From Lachnospiraceae bacterium (lineage in GTDB: Bacteria; Bacillota; Clostridia; Lachnospirales; Lachnospiraceae): DNA of 64,000 nt. The stretch spans positions 124,001-188,000 of the forward strand of contig JAFYMC010000034.1 of assembly GCA_017556805.1 (NCBI GenBank), in the 5' to 3' direction. A program made the position numbers and the translations under genes. The notes below the pieces were generated by a model. That model ran no database searches, had not been told where the DNA came from, and saw only the letters and a list, made by a program, of their open reading frames with translations. This document shows positions 35,455 through 43,573 of this stretch, one piece after another (position 1 is the stretch's first letter; every line of letters begins with the position of its first letter).

Positions 35455-35483
35455 TTGACAAAAGTAGTACTACAGTATTACTT
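35455..35483 (+). promoter_or_regulatory. Promoter-like TTGACA with a large palindromic operator, no gene downstream
   Basis: TTGACA (35455-35460) is followed by a 26-bp imperfect palindrome (35460-35485), pattern AAAAGTAnTACTnnAGTAnTACTTTT, with 22 of 26 symmetric positions. The core GTAGTACTAC is itself a perfect palindrome. The nearest gene downstream on this strand is far away, behind a terminator. Confidence 0.5.
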
Positions 35484-35505
35484 TTGCGGCGAAAAACTCT
35501 TAAGA

Positions 35506-35535
35506 AAAAGGGATGTGCAAAAGCACATCCCTTTT
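35506..35535. terminator. Bidirectional terminator between the GNAT and PHP genes
   Basis: A perfect 13-bp stem (35506-35518 with 35523-35535) with AAAA on one side and TTTT on the other. It ends the leftward rqcH operon and any rightward transcript. Confidence 0.9.
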
Positions 35536-35546
35536 GAGTTACTTAT

Positions 35547-36371
35547 TTACAACTTCATCATTCCCGGCTTCCTCTCTTTATATACCGCATAATACCGGAA
35601 GCCAAGGTCCTTTAAAAGCTCTGCGCACCGTTTAATATCCGCACCCACATCGCTTGGATAATGGGCGTCGGAGCCCAGAGTCAACAGTTCACCGCCCAGT
35701 TCTTGGTAGCGGCGAAGGATTTCTTCCTTCGGGTGAGGGAAGGAGAGTCCCTTTCGCAGTCCGGCGGTATTGACCTCCAGTGCCTGTCCGCGGGAGATAA
35801 GGGTACGTAATGTTTCTTCAATCAAATCCGCATAATCCCGTACGGAATAGTCTTTTACCAGAGAAACCGAGTCCGGTAAATAGCGGATGATGTAGTCCAA
35901 GTGACCGAGGGAGTCAAAGTTTGTATGTTCCGCTACGTTGGTACGGATGTCTTCGAAGTAGCGCAGAAGACGGTCGCCCGGCAGGTCCCAGTATTCCTGA
36001 TAGTAAGGGTCCAGTTCATCTACTACATGTGTAGAACCAAGGACAAAGTCGTAGGAATGTTCTGCTAACAATGCATCCATCCGCTTCCGCAAATCAGGTC
36101 GGTTCGGGCGCAGGCCTAATTCAATGCCAAGAAGCAACTCCGGCGTGTTTTTATCGGATAAGGTCTGTTCCTTTAGCGGAAGCAGTTCTTTAAAGTACTC
36201 CTTGGTATCAAAAACAAACAGGGTATCGTCTACCGGAAAGTCCAAGTCCATGTGGTCCGTAAAGCAAAGGGTAGAGAGTCCCGCTGCCTTGGCGGCAGAG
36301 AGCATTTCCCGCGGGTCTGCCTTGGAATCGCTGGAGAATTTGGTATGGGTGTGGGTATCGGCTAATATCAT
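35547..36371 (-). CDS. PHP-domain phosphatase, histidinol-phosphatase (HisJ/HisK) type
   Basis: The 274-residue protein opens ILADTHTHTKFSSDS, the first metal motif of the PHP superfamily, and continues with FTDHMDLDFP, GIELGLRP, GSTHVVDELDP and a late GSDAHYPSDVG. All the expected His/Asp/Glu ligands of a trinuclear metal site are present. The arrangement fits monofunctional histidinol-phosphate phosphatases, but no other his gene is near, so another phosphoester substrate is possible. AAAGGA lies before the ATG. It is the last gene of the rqcH-membrane protein-PHP operon. Confidence 0.82.
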   Translation of the reverse strand: MILADTHTHTKFSSDSKADPREMLSAAKAAGLSTLCFTDHMDLDFPVDDTLFVFDTKEYFKELLPLKEQTLSDKNTPELLLGIELGLRPNRPDLRKRMDALLAEHSYDFVLGSTHVVDELDPYYQEYWDLPGDRLLRYFEDIRTNVAEHTNFDSLGHLDYIIRYLPDSVSLVKDYSVRDYADLIEETLRTLISRGQALEVNTAGLRKGLSFPHPKEEILRRYQELGGELLTLGSDAHYPSDVGADIKRCAELLKDLGFRYYAVYKERKPGMMKL

Positions 36372-36403
36372 GGGATGTCCTTTCTATTATGCAAGTGTAA
36401 GTA

Positions 36404-36925
36404 TTAAGGTTCGACGCTTATTTCTTTCCAGTTCCGATATCTGTTTTGCAGAGGTAATACGCCTAATAACCACAAAAGAAGAATCGGAAGCGCGGTAAGA
36501 AACGTACAAAAGGTCAGATGACTGAAATGTAAAATAACCAGACATCCGATGAGTGAAATAACAATAAAAGTAAGCCAGGTGTACTTGGCGATTTTCCATT
36601 CCGTCTCAGCAACTACAGAAGTTTTCTGGATGGCAATAAATCTCCATGCAATCATGCTGACGGTGGCAACAAACCAGGTGATACCGACGGAGAGAAGCAT
36701 GGTTATCAGATTCACAAATCCGTTAAAGCCGGCAATACATAGGTTGGCAGCGGGAGAAAAATCAGCCCCGTCTGCATTACAGGAATCGGTATAGGGGATT
36801 TGTGCGGTCAGTGCCCGGGTGTTCCAGGCAAATGCCAGAATAAATAACAGCTGTACCAGTGCGATTGCGATAAAACTGTAAATTCTTCCTTTTTGTGCTT
36901 TGGTTAATCCTTTCATTTGTGTCAT
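36404..36925 (-). CDS. Four-helix membrane protein, unknown function
   Basis: A 173-residue protein with four hydrophobic segments: about residues 16-34, 68-92, 110-130 and 135-152. A non-hydrophobic loop with two cysteines (SCNADGADFSPAANLC) lies between the first two and would be extracellular if the basic N-terminus (KGLTKAQKGR) stays inside. I do not recognise a family. AGGGAAGGG lies before the ATG. It is placed between rqcH (29 bp upstream) and the PHP gene (32 bp downstream) with no promoter visible. Confidence 0.7.
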   Translation of the reverse strand: MTQMKGLTKAQKGRIYSFIAIALVQLLFILAFAWNTRALTAQIPYTDSCNADGADFSPAANLCIAGFNGFVNLITMLLSVGITWFVATVSMIAWRFIAIQKTSVVAETEWKIAKYTWLTFIVISLIGCLVILHFSHLTFCTFLTALPILLLWLLGVLPLQNRYRNWKEISVEP

Positions 36926-36954
36926 GGTAATCCCTTCCCTTTTATAAACATATT

Positions 36955-38721
36955 TTAGTCGGAAATCTCGGTCAATCCCGAAATATCCGGTGTTGCCATC
37001 AGCGAGTAGTTGGTATAATATACCACAAAGCCCGGCTTTGCACCGTTCGGTTTCTTTACCTGCTTCTTGTCTACATAATCCACTTCTACCTTTCCGGCAT
37101 CCTTGTTCTTGGAATAAAAGGCAGCCAGTGCGCCCGCATCCTCAAATACGTGGTCCGGAATGTCACGGCCATCGTTCTTTAATATGACATGGGAACCGGC
37201 GCAATCCTTGGCATGGAACCACCAGTCGTTGCCGTTGGCAAATTCAAAGGTCAGATAATCGTTCTGGTAGTTGTTCTTTCCGACATACAAATCAAAGCCG
37301 TCCTCGGTGCGGTAGTGGAGCGGTTTTGCGGTAATCCGCACTTTTTTCTCCTTCTTTCCTTTGCCGCCCTTTTGGGCAACCATGTGCTTCTTTAAGTAGC
37401 CGTACTCCGTAAGCTCGGCTTTTATCTGTACCAGATCCTCTTCGTGACGGGCAATTTCCAGAGAGTTTTTGATGGACTCTAAGTGAAGGATAGCGGATTT
37501 TGTTTCTGCCACCTGCTCCGTCAATGCCTCGTAGGTACGCTTTAATTTATTATACTTTTCGAAATACCGTTTCGCATTGTCCAGGGCGGACATAGTCTCA
37601 TCTAACGGAATGGTCATCGGTTCGTCGGTGTAGTAGTTGGTAACGGTAGTTTCCTTGGCACCCGGCTCCACGCCGTAGCCGTAAGCAGTAAGGAGTTCTC
37701 CGTAAACCTTGAATTTATCACGGGATTCCGTGTCCTTTAATTGTTTGATCTGCAAATCATATTTCTTTACTTCACGTTCCAATGCAGACTGCAGTACCCG
37801 GCGTAAATCCGAAGAACGCTGACGGATACGGGTAACCGTATTTTTCTCGGAATAGAAGTCCTGAAGGAGGGCGGATACCGAAACAAAGTCCTCTACTTCG
37901 TACGGTTCTTCTTCGTAAAGGGTAAGTACAGTGGCGGAAAAAGCCACCGGTTCCCCGTCTTTACGCACCAGATTTGGCGTAAATTCTCCGTTTTTAATAT
38001 CCTCCGTAAGATCCGTAAATACACGGAATAAGTGACGCATAAAGTCTTGGTCAAACTCCGCTGCCGGCATGTCAGGGGAGAGTCCCGCACGGTGACAAAG
38101 CTCGTTGGCGGTCTGCGGAGAGAGTCCGGTAAAGGTGGTATACAGAGCCTTGCTAAGCTCCATCGGCTTTTCCTGTATGGTCAAAAACTCCTCAAAGGAA
38201 ACCGTCAATGGGTCCAGTTTTTCCTGGGTTTGAGGAATAAAGTACGGGCGTCCCGGAAGTACCTCACGGACGGAGCTGACCATACCGGACACACGCTTGA
38301 TGGAGTCCAGAATCATACCGTTCTCGTCTACCAGGATGATGTTACTGTGTTTGCCCATGAGCTCTACCATAATGTGCTTCTGACACACGTCCCCCAGTTC
38401 GTTTAAATGTTCCACCGTAAAGTCCACGATACGCTCTAATCCCGGCTGGGTCACGGAAAGAATCCGGGCACTGTTAAAGTGCTTGCGCAGAAGCATGCAG
38501 AAATTCGGCGCGGTCAGCGGGCTCTGCTTACCATCTTCCGTCAGATACAGAAGCGGAAGAGAAGCGTCCGCGGAAATCAAAAGCTTATAGGTGTCATAGT
38601 TTTTTATTTGTAGCTGCAGCTCGTCCTTTTCCGGCTGGGCAATCTTTACGATGCGTCCGCCGGTTAAGGTGTCGGAAAGCTCCTTAACTAAAGCTGCGGT
38701 CATAAGTCCGTCAAATGCCAT
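36955..38721 (-). CDS. rqcH: RqcH (NFACT/Rqc2-type ribosome quality control factor)
   Basis: RqcH binds 50S subunits that still carry a nascent chain and directs C-terminal polyalanine tailing. The start MAFDGLMTAALVKELSDTLT with ATG at 38721 and AAAGGA upstream fits the family; 51 extra residues of open frame before it are unrelated. The 588-residue protein has the NFACT-N domain, helix-hairpin-helix part, long coiled coil (about residues 280-440) and the NFACT-R domain with DWWFHAKDCAGSHVIL (about 490). The conserved Asp-Arg pair of NFACT-N reads Glu96-Arg97 here. It heads a three-gene leftward operon. Confidence 0.93.
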   Translation of the reverse strand: MAFDGLMTAALVKELSDTLTGGRIVKIAQPEKDELQLQIKNYDTYKLLISADASLPLLYLTEDGKQSPLTAPNFCMLLRKHFNSARILSVTQPGLERIVDFTVEHLNELGDVCQKHIMVELMGKHSNIILVDENGMILDSIKRVSGMVSSVREVLPGRPYFIPQTQEKLDPLTVSFEEFLTIQEKPMELSKALYTTFTGLSPQTANELCHRAGLSPDMPAAEFDQDFMRHLFRVFTDLTEDIKNGEFTPNLVRKDGEPVAFSATVLTLYEEEPYEVEDFVSVSALLQDFYSEKNTVTRIRQRSSDLRRVLQSALEREVKKYDLQIKQLKDTESRDKFKVYGELLTAYGYGVEPGAKETTVTNYYTDEPMTIPLDETMSALDNAKRYFEKYNKLKRTYEALTEQVAETKSAILHLESIKNSLEIARHEEDLVQIKAELTEYGYLKKHMVAQKGGKGKKEKKVRITAKPLHYRTEDGFDLYVGKNNYQNDYLTFEFANGNDWWFHAKDCAGSHVILKNDGRDIPDHVFEDAGALAAFYSKNKDAGKVEVDYVDKKQVKKPNGAKPGFVVYYTNYSLMATPDISGLTEISD

Positions 38722-38752
38722 GGTGATGTCCTTTCTTGGTTTACTAATGTAT

Positions 38753-38781
38753 AGTGTACCACAGAAATAGGAGAGTGTCAC
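38753..38781 (-). promoter_or_regulatory. Promoter for the rqcH operon
   Basis: On the minus strand, GTGACA (38781-38776), 17-bp spacer, TACACT (38758-38753). The hexamers and spacing equal those before pepT. Confidence 0.75.
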
Positions 38782-38919
38782 TAAAAAATATTGAGACGGG
38801 GTTCGGAAACAGTAAGCGGATGGTTCACATGTCAGTAATGTTAAAAACGTGAAAGGTGGTGTAAATGAGGGCATCTTAGATAGGGTTTGGCAACTTGGGA
38901 ATGAAAAAGTACATCTTAG

Positions 38920-38960
38920 TTGAAATATCGACGCGTTATCTTGAAAATCGACCTGTTGTC
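38920..38960 (+). repeat. Tandem 20-21 bp direct repeat upstream of a promoter
   Basis: TTGAAATATCGACGCGTTAT with a final C (38920-38940) is followed directly by TTGAAAATCGACCTGTTGTC (38941-38960). The two differ by one deletion and three substitutions. The array ends nine bases before the candidate -35 box at 38970, the position of an activator site. Confidence 0.6.
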
Positions 38961-38969
38961 GGCATGATG

Positions 38970-38998
38970 TTGCGAATAAGTTGCTGGTATGGTAGTGT
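38970..38998 (+). promoter_or_regulatory. Weak promoter for the secreted protein at 39036
   Basis: TTGCGA (38970-38975), 17-bp spacer, TAGTGT (38993-38998). The poor -10 box would fit a promoter that needs an activator. Confidence 0.5.
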
Positions 38999-39035
38999 GA
39001 GTTTGGAAAAGAATGAATATTAAGGAGGTATTACT

Positions 39036-40370
39036 GTGAAAAAATGTATTAAGTTGCTTGTTGCATTTGCGATGGTGTTGTTTGCTGTTTCCGTAAGCAA
39101 AGGGGAGACTGCGTCTGCTTGGGAAGTACCGATCGGTGAGCAGAAGTTCGGTTACCGGGGAAGCTTTGACGGAATCGGTACCAAGCTGGGAACTGCGGAA
39201 GAACAGAAATGTTATCCGGAGATTACCGAAAAGTTTATCCGCACCTACTTAAAGCCGTTATATGACGGTGGTCGTATGTATGAATATGTAGGATTTAATC
39301 TGCCGTACGATAAGAATGGGTACAGAGGAAAAATCGTTGCATTATTGCCGGATGTCGACACTGTGGATAATCTCAGTTATGATGCGTTGTATTGCTTGGA
39401 AAATCTGAGCATTCTGATGAACGGACAGAAGAACGGACAAACTCAGTTAGTGTTGGAAGTGGTGAAAATAGGAAATCAGGGTACCGGGTATCGATATGCA
39501 CTGCTGTCTCATGGTACTGATATGAAATCGTTAGTGACAGACGGGTTGATTACGGTGACAGAAGATTCCTATCCGAATACAAACAGTACGTTTACAGATC
39601 ATTATACAATAAATTGTTATACATTAAGTGTACAGATAAAAGGTTATTTTCCGGGAATATCTGTAGTGCAGAATGGGTATGAGGAGATAAATTTTCAGAA
39701 AGAACATTATGGTCATGATGCTATTAGTGGCGAGTTATTTGGTGAAACTGATATTTACCCTTACGGTAGAAAGGGAGGGTATTGTCGTAACTTTTCTTCA
39801 AAGGTTGATCTTACCGGTGTACAAAATGCCACACATGTCAAGATTACTTGCAAACGTGATGCAGTGCCGAATGTAACACTGGGAGCGCAAAAGCAGTCTA
39901 ATAGGGTGTTTGAACTAAAATTTTCGTTGGTTCAGGATATGACCGAGAAGCGTACGTATATCTATGAAAGGGATGTTGTTACAGAAAGCTTGGCCAATTG
40001 GTTGTGGAGTGGTTATGGCAATTTGACATATAGAAAAGATTGGATTCCGAATTATTTATTTGGGTATCCGGCTCGTGATGCTTTACTAAATGATTTTGTT
40101 TTTGTACGTGAGGGTAGCACCGCAAGAGGAGTTACGACGCTCATTGTATGTATTGGGGAAAGCAATTTGTATTATCTTAAAACTGGGTATGAAAACTGCA
40201 AAACTGCGGAAGAACGGGTAAATTATTTGTATAATCGCATGGCTGGAACATTGAAGAATAAAAAGTATCTTACACCGGGAAAAACATATAAAATTGAATT
40301 CTATACAGGAGCCAAGTTCTTCTATTCCCACGGAAATTATGTCGGTTACGTGAAAAAGACTGTGAAATAA
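39036..40370 (+). CDS. Secreted protein of unknown function
   Basis: The 444-residue protein starts with GTG behind TAAGGAGG and has a signal peptide ending near ASA (about residue 29). There is no lipobox, sortase motif or C-terminal anchor, so it should be released or held by other means. The mature part is rich in Tyr, Gly and Asn, with mainly beta-type sequence, and matches no family I know. A strong terminator follows, so the gene is monocistronic. A direct repeat before a weak promoter suggests positive control. Confidence 0.7.
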   Translation: MKKCIKLLVAFAMVLFAVSVSKGETASAWEVPIGEQKFGYRGSFDGIGTKLGTAEEQKCYPEITEKFIRTYLKPLYDGGRMYEYVGFNLPYDKNGYRGKIVALLPDVDTVDNLSYDALYCLENLSILMNGQKNGQTQLVLEVVKIGNQGTGYRYALLSHGTDMKSLVTDGLITVTEDSYPNTNSTFTDHYTINCYTLSVQIKGYFPGISVVQNGYEEINFQKEHYGHDAISGELFGETDIYPYGRKGGYCRNFSSKVDLTGVQNATHVKITCKRDAVPNVTLGAQKQSNRVFELKFSLVQDMTEKRTYIYERDVVTESLANWLWSGYGNLTYRKDWIPNYLFGYPARDALLNDFVFVREGSTARGVTTLIVCIGESNLYYLKTGYENCKTAEERVNYLYNRMAGTLKNKKYLTPGKTYKIEFYTGAKFFYSHGNYVGYVKKTVK

Positions 40371-40383
40371 GGTAAGGAAAACG

Positions 40384-40416
40384 GCAGGGCATGCGAAAAG
40401 CATGCTCTGCTTTTGC
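40384..40416 (+). terminator. Terminator after the secreted-protein gene
   Basis: An 11-bp stem GCAGGGCATGC (40384-40394) with 40400-40410 (one G-T pair), loop GAAAA, followed by TTTTGCTTT. Confidence 0.92.
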
Positions 40417-40447
40417 TTTAGGGGGAAGTTTGCGTTCACTTTGAGGC

Positions 40448-40476
40448 TTGACATTGTACGGACAAAGTGGTAAGAT
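40448..40476 (+). promoter_or_regulatory. Promoter of the MutS2-like operon leader
   Basis: Perfect TTGACA (40448-40453), 17-bp spacer, TAAGAT (40471-40476). Start of transcription is expected near 40483, about 385 bases before the first large gene. Confidence 0.88.
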
Positions 40477-40520
40477 ATGGGAGTAATAAATATTTTTTGT
40501 TTTCAAAAAAAGGAGATTTT

Positions 40521-40550
40521 ATGTATAGCATTGTAGGAAGAAACAGATAA
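40521..40550 (+). CDS. Putative 9-residue leader peptide MYSIVGRNR
   Basis: ATG at 40521 has a very strong ribosome site (AAAAAAAGGAG, 40505-40515) at ideal distance and the frame ends after nine codons. Nothing else starts here, so the site serves only this peptide. It ends Arg-Asn-Arg, a +X+ sequence; such motifs are known macrolide-dependent arrest sites (as in the ErmD leader, Arg-Leu-Arg). It precedes two terminators. The role as an antibiotic or stress sensor is inference. Confidence 0.65.
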   Translation: MYSIVGRNR

Positions 40551-40668
40551 GACACCGACAACGAAACAGTTGCAGGATTGACTTTTTACGCTAGAAGTCT
40601 GCCCTGAGGTATCTGCCTTACAAATGCTTCATAAATCTATTCATAGGATTCGTTATGATGAGATGGTG

Positions 40669-40699
40669 AGCAGAACTGTATGGTTCTGCTTTTGTTTTT
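40669..40699 (+). terminator. First attenuator terminator of the MutS2-like operon
   Basis: AGCAGAAC (40669-40676) pairs perfectly with GTTCTGCT (40683-40690); the T run TTTTGTTTTT follows. It is 118 bp after the leader peptide stop and well before any large gene. Confidence 0.88.
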
Positions 40700-40732
40700 C
40701 AAGGGAAATTGTATCTTGTTATGATGATGAAC

Positions 40733-40779
40733 AAACCATGGATTTATTGGCTTTTTAGGGCGAATTCCATGGTTTTTTT
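40733..40779 (+). terminator. Second attenuator terminator of the MutS2-like operon
   Basis: AAACCATGGA (40733-40742) pairs perfectly with 40766-40775 over a 23-base loop; seven T follow. It lies 88 bp before the operon's first large gene. Confidence 0.82.
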
Positions 40780-40866
40780 ATTGGAATTTTCCTCCGGTGT
40801 TCTTTTGGTAATCGGTAGCGTGTGAGACAAAACGGTAGAAAAGAAAGAATGCAAGGAGTATCTGAA

Positions 40867-42801
40867 ATGAATCAGGAAGAAAAGTTATTGGAAATTAATA
40901 AGATAAAGGAGCTTTGGGCGGAATACGCTTTGACAGAATCGGCAAAGGAAAAGATTCGCGGTATACAGCCGGTACTTTCCGAAGCGGAGTTATCAGTGAT
41001 GCAACGGGAAACCAGTCAGGGAAAACGGATGATTGAACTTTTGGGAAATCCACCTCTTGCATCCATACAGGGACTTACGGAAATTGTGGATGCTTCGGGA
41101 AAGGGAGACTGCCTTTCTGTGGAGCAGTTGCTTACGGTACAGCTTTTCCTTACCATGGTGCAACGACTGAAAAAATATTTGTGTGGAGGCAAGCAGTACG
41201 AGATTTCTCTTGCATGGTATGAAGAAAATTTGGAACCTTTGGAGGAACTCAGAGAGAGCATTTATACTACGATTGTCAACGAACAGGTGGCGGATAATGC
41301 GTCGAAACTGTTAAAATCCTTGCGGATGGAGATTGCCCAGACCGAGAGTAGGATGAGGGAAAAGGCGGACGCGGTCATGCGGAGCCATAAGGACTGCATG
41401 TCCGACAGCTTCAGTACTCTGCGAAACGGACGTATCTGCGTTCCGGTAAAGAAGGATTGCAAGTTTAAGATTTCAGGAACTGTCATTGATAAGTCCTCTA
41501 CGGGAAATACGCTGTTTGTCGAGCCTGTGGCTTGCGGGGAATATTATGCCATGTTGCAAAGCCTGCGGATTGATGAGGAAAACGAGGTGCGTCGGATTTT
41601 GTACGAATTGACCGCAGAGGTGGATGCTCACGGAACAGAGCTGAAGGAGAATATCAAGTATATTGAGAAGCTGGATTACATTTTCTCGAAAGGAAAGCTA
41701 AGTCTTTTGTATGACGGAACAGAGCCGGTGATTACAACGGAGCGGGAAATTCGACTGGTTGATGCCAGACATCCGCTGATGAAGAAAGAAGTCTGTGTAC
41801 CGCTGCAATTTCAAATCGGTAAGGGTGTGAACGGAATCGTCATTACGGGACCGAACACCGGAGGAAAAACGGTGGCGCTAAAGACCGTGGCATTAAACTG
41901 TATGCTGGCCCAGTGCGGTCTCCATGTGTCTTGTAAGGAAGCGACCGTTTGTATGAACAGTAATTACCTGTGTGACATCGGTGACGGGCAGAATCTGTCG
42001 GAAAATCTATCTACCTTTTCGGCCCATATTACCAATGTGCTGGATATTCTTCGCCGGGTAAATGACCAAAGTCTGGTACTGATGGATGAGCTTGGCTCCG
42101 GTACGGACCCGTTAGAAGGGATGGGGATTGCGGTAGCGATTTTAGAGGAACTGAAAAAGTCCGGTGCGTTGTTCCTTGTAACCACCCATTATCCGGAGGT
42201 CAAGGTATACGCGGAGCAGACAGAAGGTATCGTAAATGCCCGTATGACCTTCGATAAGGAGAATCTGAAACCGACCTATCAGATGGTCATCGGTGAGGCG
42301 GGAGAAAGCTGTGCGTTCCATATCGCAAGACGTCTGGGAATGCCGGAGGGAATGCTTCGTAGAGCGGAAGCGGCGGCATACGGCATAACGCAAGAAGAAA
42401 CGGAAGCAGATCATCTGCAAAAAGAATTCTCCCAGCGTATTATTAAGAAAAAGAAGCCGACGGTAAAGAAGGCAAAGGGTAGAGAGTTCCGAATCGGTGA
42501 CAGTGTTATGATTTATCCGGACAAGAAAATCGGTATCGTATGCCAGCCGGAAAATGAAATGGGCGTGTTACAGGTTCAGATGCTGAACAAGAAGATTTGG
42601 ATCAATCATAAGCGGGTAAAGCTCCATGTGGCTGCGGAGGAACTGTATCCGGAGGATTATGATTTCTCCATTATCTTTGACAGTGTGGAAACCAGAAAAC
42701 TGCGCCATGATATGGAACGGAAGCATGTGGAAGGCGTAACGCTGGAGCTGACGGGAGCCGAGGCGGAACGGGCGGAGATGCTTGGAAAGAAGAACAAATA
42801 A
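40867..42801 (+). CDS. MutS2-like ATPase lacking the Smr nuclease domain
   Basis: A 644-residue MutS-family ATPase: clamp/lever part (about 1-300), Walker A GPNTGGKT (about 328), the SxFSAHITN loop, Walker B VLMDELGSGTDP (about 404) and ABC-type dimer motif HYPE. A coiled segment and a KOW-like region (FRIGDSVMIYPDKKIG, about 542) follow. Bacterial MutS2 is usually near 780 residues and ends in an Smr domain; that is absent here. Known MutS2 can split collided ribosomes in Bacillus. The ATG at 40867 lies behind AAGGAG; other in-frame starts at 40849 and 40822 are less likely. First large gene of an attenuated operon. Confidence 0.85.
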   Translation: MNQEEKLLEINKIKELWAEYALTESAKEKIRGIQPVLSEAELSVMQRETSQGKRMIELLGNPPLASIQGLTEIVDASGKGDCLSVEQLLTVQLFLTMVQRLKKYLCGGKQYEISLAWYEENLEPLEELRESIYTTIVNEQVADNASKLLKSLRMEIAQTESRMREKADAVMRSHKDCMSDSFSTLRNGRICVPVKKDCKFKISGTVIDKSSTGNTLFVEPVACGEYYAMLQSLRIDEENEVRRILYELTAEVDAHGTELKENIKYIEKLDYIFSKGKLSLLYDGTEPVITTEREIRLVDARHPLMKKEVCVPLQFQIGKGVNGIVITGPNTGGKTVALKTVALNCMLAQCGLHVSCKEATVCMNSNYLCDIGDGQNLSENLSTFSAHITNVLDILRRVNDQSLVLMDELGSGTDPLEGMGIAVAILEELKKSGALFLVTTHYPEVKVYAEQTEGIVNARMTFDKENLKPTYQMVIGEAGESCAFHIARRLGMPEGMLRRAEAAAYGITQEETEADHLQKEFSQRIIKKKKPTVKKAKGREFRIGDSVMIYPDKKIGIVCQPENEMGVLQVQMLNKKIWINHKRVKLHVAAEELYPEDYDFSIIFDSVETRKLRHDMERKHVEGVTLELTGAEAERAEMLGKKNK

Positions 42802-42844
42802 ATGTAGTGTGATGAAGTTTACAGAAGAATACGGAGGTATCAGA

Positions 42845-43564
42845 ATGAATCATATTGAAAAGTATAAAAAGTATTTTACGAAAGAGTATTTGATGGGACC
42901 GAATTCTTTCCGGTTACTGGATGAATTAATCAGAAGAAGTCCCGAAGATACGAATTACAAAAGAACATTGGACTTGGGATGCGGTTTTGCATTGACCTCA
43001 CTTTTTATTGCCAATGAAACAAGTGCGGAAAATGTGTATGCTTTTGACTTGTGGGTGACCGCGTCGGAAAACTATGCGCGAATCAAAGCAAATCATCTTG
43101 AGGATACCATTATTCCGATTCACGGGGATGCGATGGATATGCCCTTTGCACAGGGATATTTTGACGCGATCATCAGTGTGGATTCCTATCACTACTTCGG
43201 CTGTAAGAAGGGTGTGTTTGCGGAAAAGATTTTGCCGTTCGTAAAAAAGGAAGGATATGTAATGATTGCGATTCCGGGCCTGAAAGAAGAACCGACGGGG
43301 GAACTGAAGGAACTGTTCACCACATGGGCCGAGGGGGATGACGCGGAGTTGTTTCGGACTGCCGGTTGGTGGGAAACTCTGTTGAAGGAAGAGTGTGGTG
43401 ACCGATGTGATATTACCGTAAAGGAAGCGGAATGTTTTGATGTGGCTTGGCAGGAATGGTTTGAGTCAGGTCATGAATACGGTATTCGGGATAAGGAGTT
43501 TCTGGAAAAGGGTTTGGATAAGATTTTGAATTTTGTCTTGATCTATGTGAAGAAGAGGAAGTAA
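42845..43564 (+). CDS. Class I SAM-dependent methyltransferase in the MutS2-like operon
   Basis: A 239-residue methyltransferase with the SAM motif TLDLGCGFALTS (about residues 40-51), the acidic strand-2 end AFDLW, and a motif-IV region DAIISVDSYHYF. It is closest in style to the Methyltransf_11/cyclopropane-synthase-like group acting on small molecules; nothing points to rRNA. ACGGAGG lies seven bases before the ATG at 42845. The gene lies 43 bp after the MutS2-like gene and 9 bp before the first ABC gene, so it belongs to that operon. Substrate unknown. Confidence 0.85.
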   Translation: MNHIEKYKKYFTKEYLMGPNSFRLLDELIRRSPEDTNYKRTLDLGCGFALTSLFIANETSAENVYAFDLWVTASENYARIKANHLEDTIIPIHGDAMDMPFAQGYFDAIISVDSYHYFGCKKGVFAEKILPFVKKEGYVMIAIPGLKEEPTGELKELFTTWAEGDDAELFRTAGWWETLLKEECGDRCDITVKEAECFDVAWQEWFESGHEYGIRDKEFLEKGLDKILNFVLIYVKKRK

Positions 43565-43573
43565 GGTGATGTT

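Larger units (their letters stand above)
38722..39035. other. Divergent intergenic region between rqcH and a secreted-protein gene
   Basis: 314 bp without a gene. It holds the rqcH promoter on the minus strand, a candidate promoter for the rightward gene and a tandem 20-21 bp direct repeat. An 8-base word CATCTTAG also occurs twice (near 38872 and 38912). No stable hairpin was seen. Confidence 0.7.
40417..40866 (+). other. 450-bp regulatory leader of the MutS2-like operon
   Basis: This stretch has no conventional gene. It contains a consensus promoter, a 9-codon leader ORF, two intrinsic terminators and an extended -10 promoter between them (TGT then TATGAT at 40720-40725). A 34-codon frame (40721-40825, hydrophobic) overlaps the second terminator but has no good ribosome site. 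Confidence 0.75.

Noticed and set aside
40721..40825. A 34-codon hydrophobic frame (MMMNKPW...) in the MutS2-like leader, a possible small membrane peptide or toxin.
   Set aside because: It has no good ribosome site, and most of it is formed by the second terminator; chance frame is more likely.
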